Source of the DNA: Druceiella hillmani
Taxonomy: Eukaryota; Arthropoda; Insecta; Lepidoptera; Hepialidae
DNA length: 64,000 nucleotides
Direction of reading: 5' to 3'
NCBI GenBank assembly: GCA_039881145.1
Contig: JAYKKI010000029.1
Coordinates: 27,446,001-27,510,000 of the forward strand
Shown: positions 63,726 through 64,000 of the stretch, piece by piece
How the letters are laid out: each line of letters opens with the position of its first letter
Numbering within the stretch: position 1 is the first letter of the stretch
The notes under the pieces: model-generated
Databases searched by the model: none
Seen by the model: the letters and a program-made list of their open reading frames with translations, nothing else
Told to the model about the DNA's origin: nothing
Program-made: the position numbers and the translations under genes

Positions 63726-64000
63726 TTAATTACGTCTTCGTTTTCTTCGTTCGTCTTTATACTTGTCCATTTTGTACTAAGCATTTTCCTTAAGGGTCAC
63801 TTCTCAGTGGCTTCGATTTTGAATATTTTTTTCTTTATAGTAGAGCAATAATATATATATACATCCATAGAAGAGGAATGGGCTATGTACAGCATTTAAT
63901 TCCGTTTCCAATATCAATTACATTATAGCAGCATAGAAAAGCTATTTATCCCGTGGTGTATTTTTAATTTTACTATTTATTTTATATTTTTGGAGATAAA
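63726..64000. other. AT-rich DNA to window end
   Basis: A weak continuation of the copy A/B match (GTCTT.TACTTG near 63750 against GTCTTCTTATTG at 8338) is possible but not secure. No gene seen. Confidence 0.4.

Overview
The window looks like gene-poor nuclear DNA from an insect. By eye it is about three quarters A+T. It holds many (TA)n microsatellites, a short block of the insect telomere motif CCTAA/TTAGG, decayed transposon reading frames and several families of old repeats. I cannot fix the order; Hemiptera, Hymenoptera and Lepidoptera all remain possible. I see no intact, recognisable host protein gene, no rRNA or tRNA gene and no CRISPR array. Most open frames are short and look like chance in AT-rich DNA.

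Layout. 1-4.7 kb: featureless apart from a 230-bp tandem duplication and a long (TA)n tract. 4.7-8.3 kb: copy A of a large diverged repeat. 8.3-27 kb: mostly unassigned AT-rich DNA with perfect hairpins (9.4 and 20.1 kb), a degenerate ~260-bp tandem array (22.0-22.9 kb), an interstitial telomere-like block (25.1 kb) and a weak MULE-like transposase trace (26.0-26.3 kb). 27.3-27.8 kb: four diverged ~120-bp tandem units. 28-38 kb: microsatellites and scattered repeat relics. 38-41.3 kb: a TE-like non-coding block, then a clear pseudogene of an uncharacterised multi-copy insect family whose coding sequence contains a snap-back palindrome. 42.9 and 45.5 kb: the two longest unidentified single frames. 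51.8-54.3 kb: copy C of the large repeat, split by a ~1.5-kb insertion that carries an EEP-fold endonuclease fragment and resembles a Helentron-type Helitron. 55.8-56.2 kb: a Ty3/Gypsy RT/RNase H relic on the minus strand. 57.3-63.7 kb: copy B of the large repeat, enlarged by insertions.

Nothing here works together as a pathway. The window is best read as layered transposon decay. The most informative points are the three-copy repeat family, the nested Helentron-like insertion, the recurring inverted repeats with 2-4 nt loops, and one palindrome whose parental arm can be identified because it still reads as protein.
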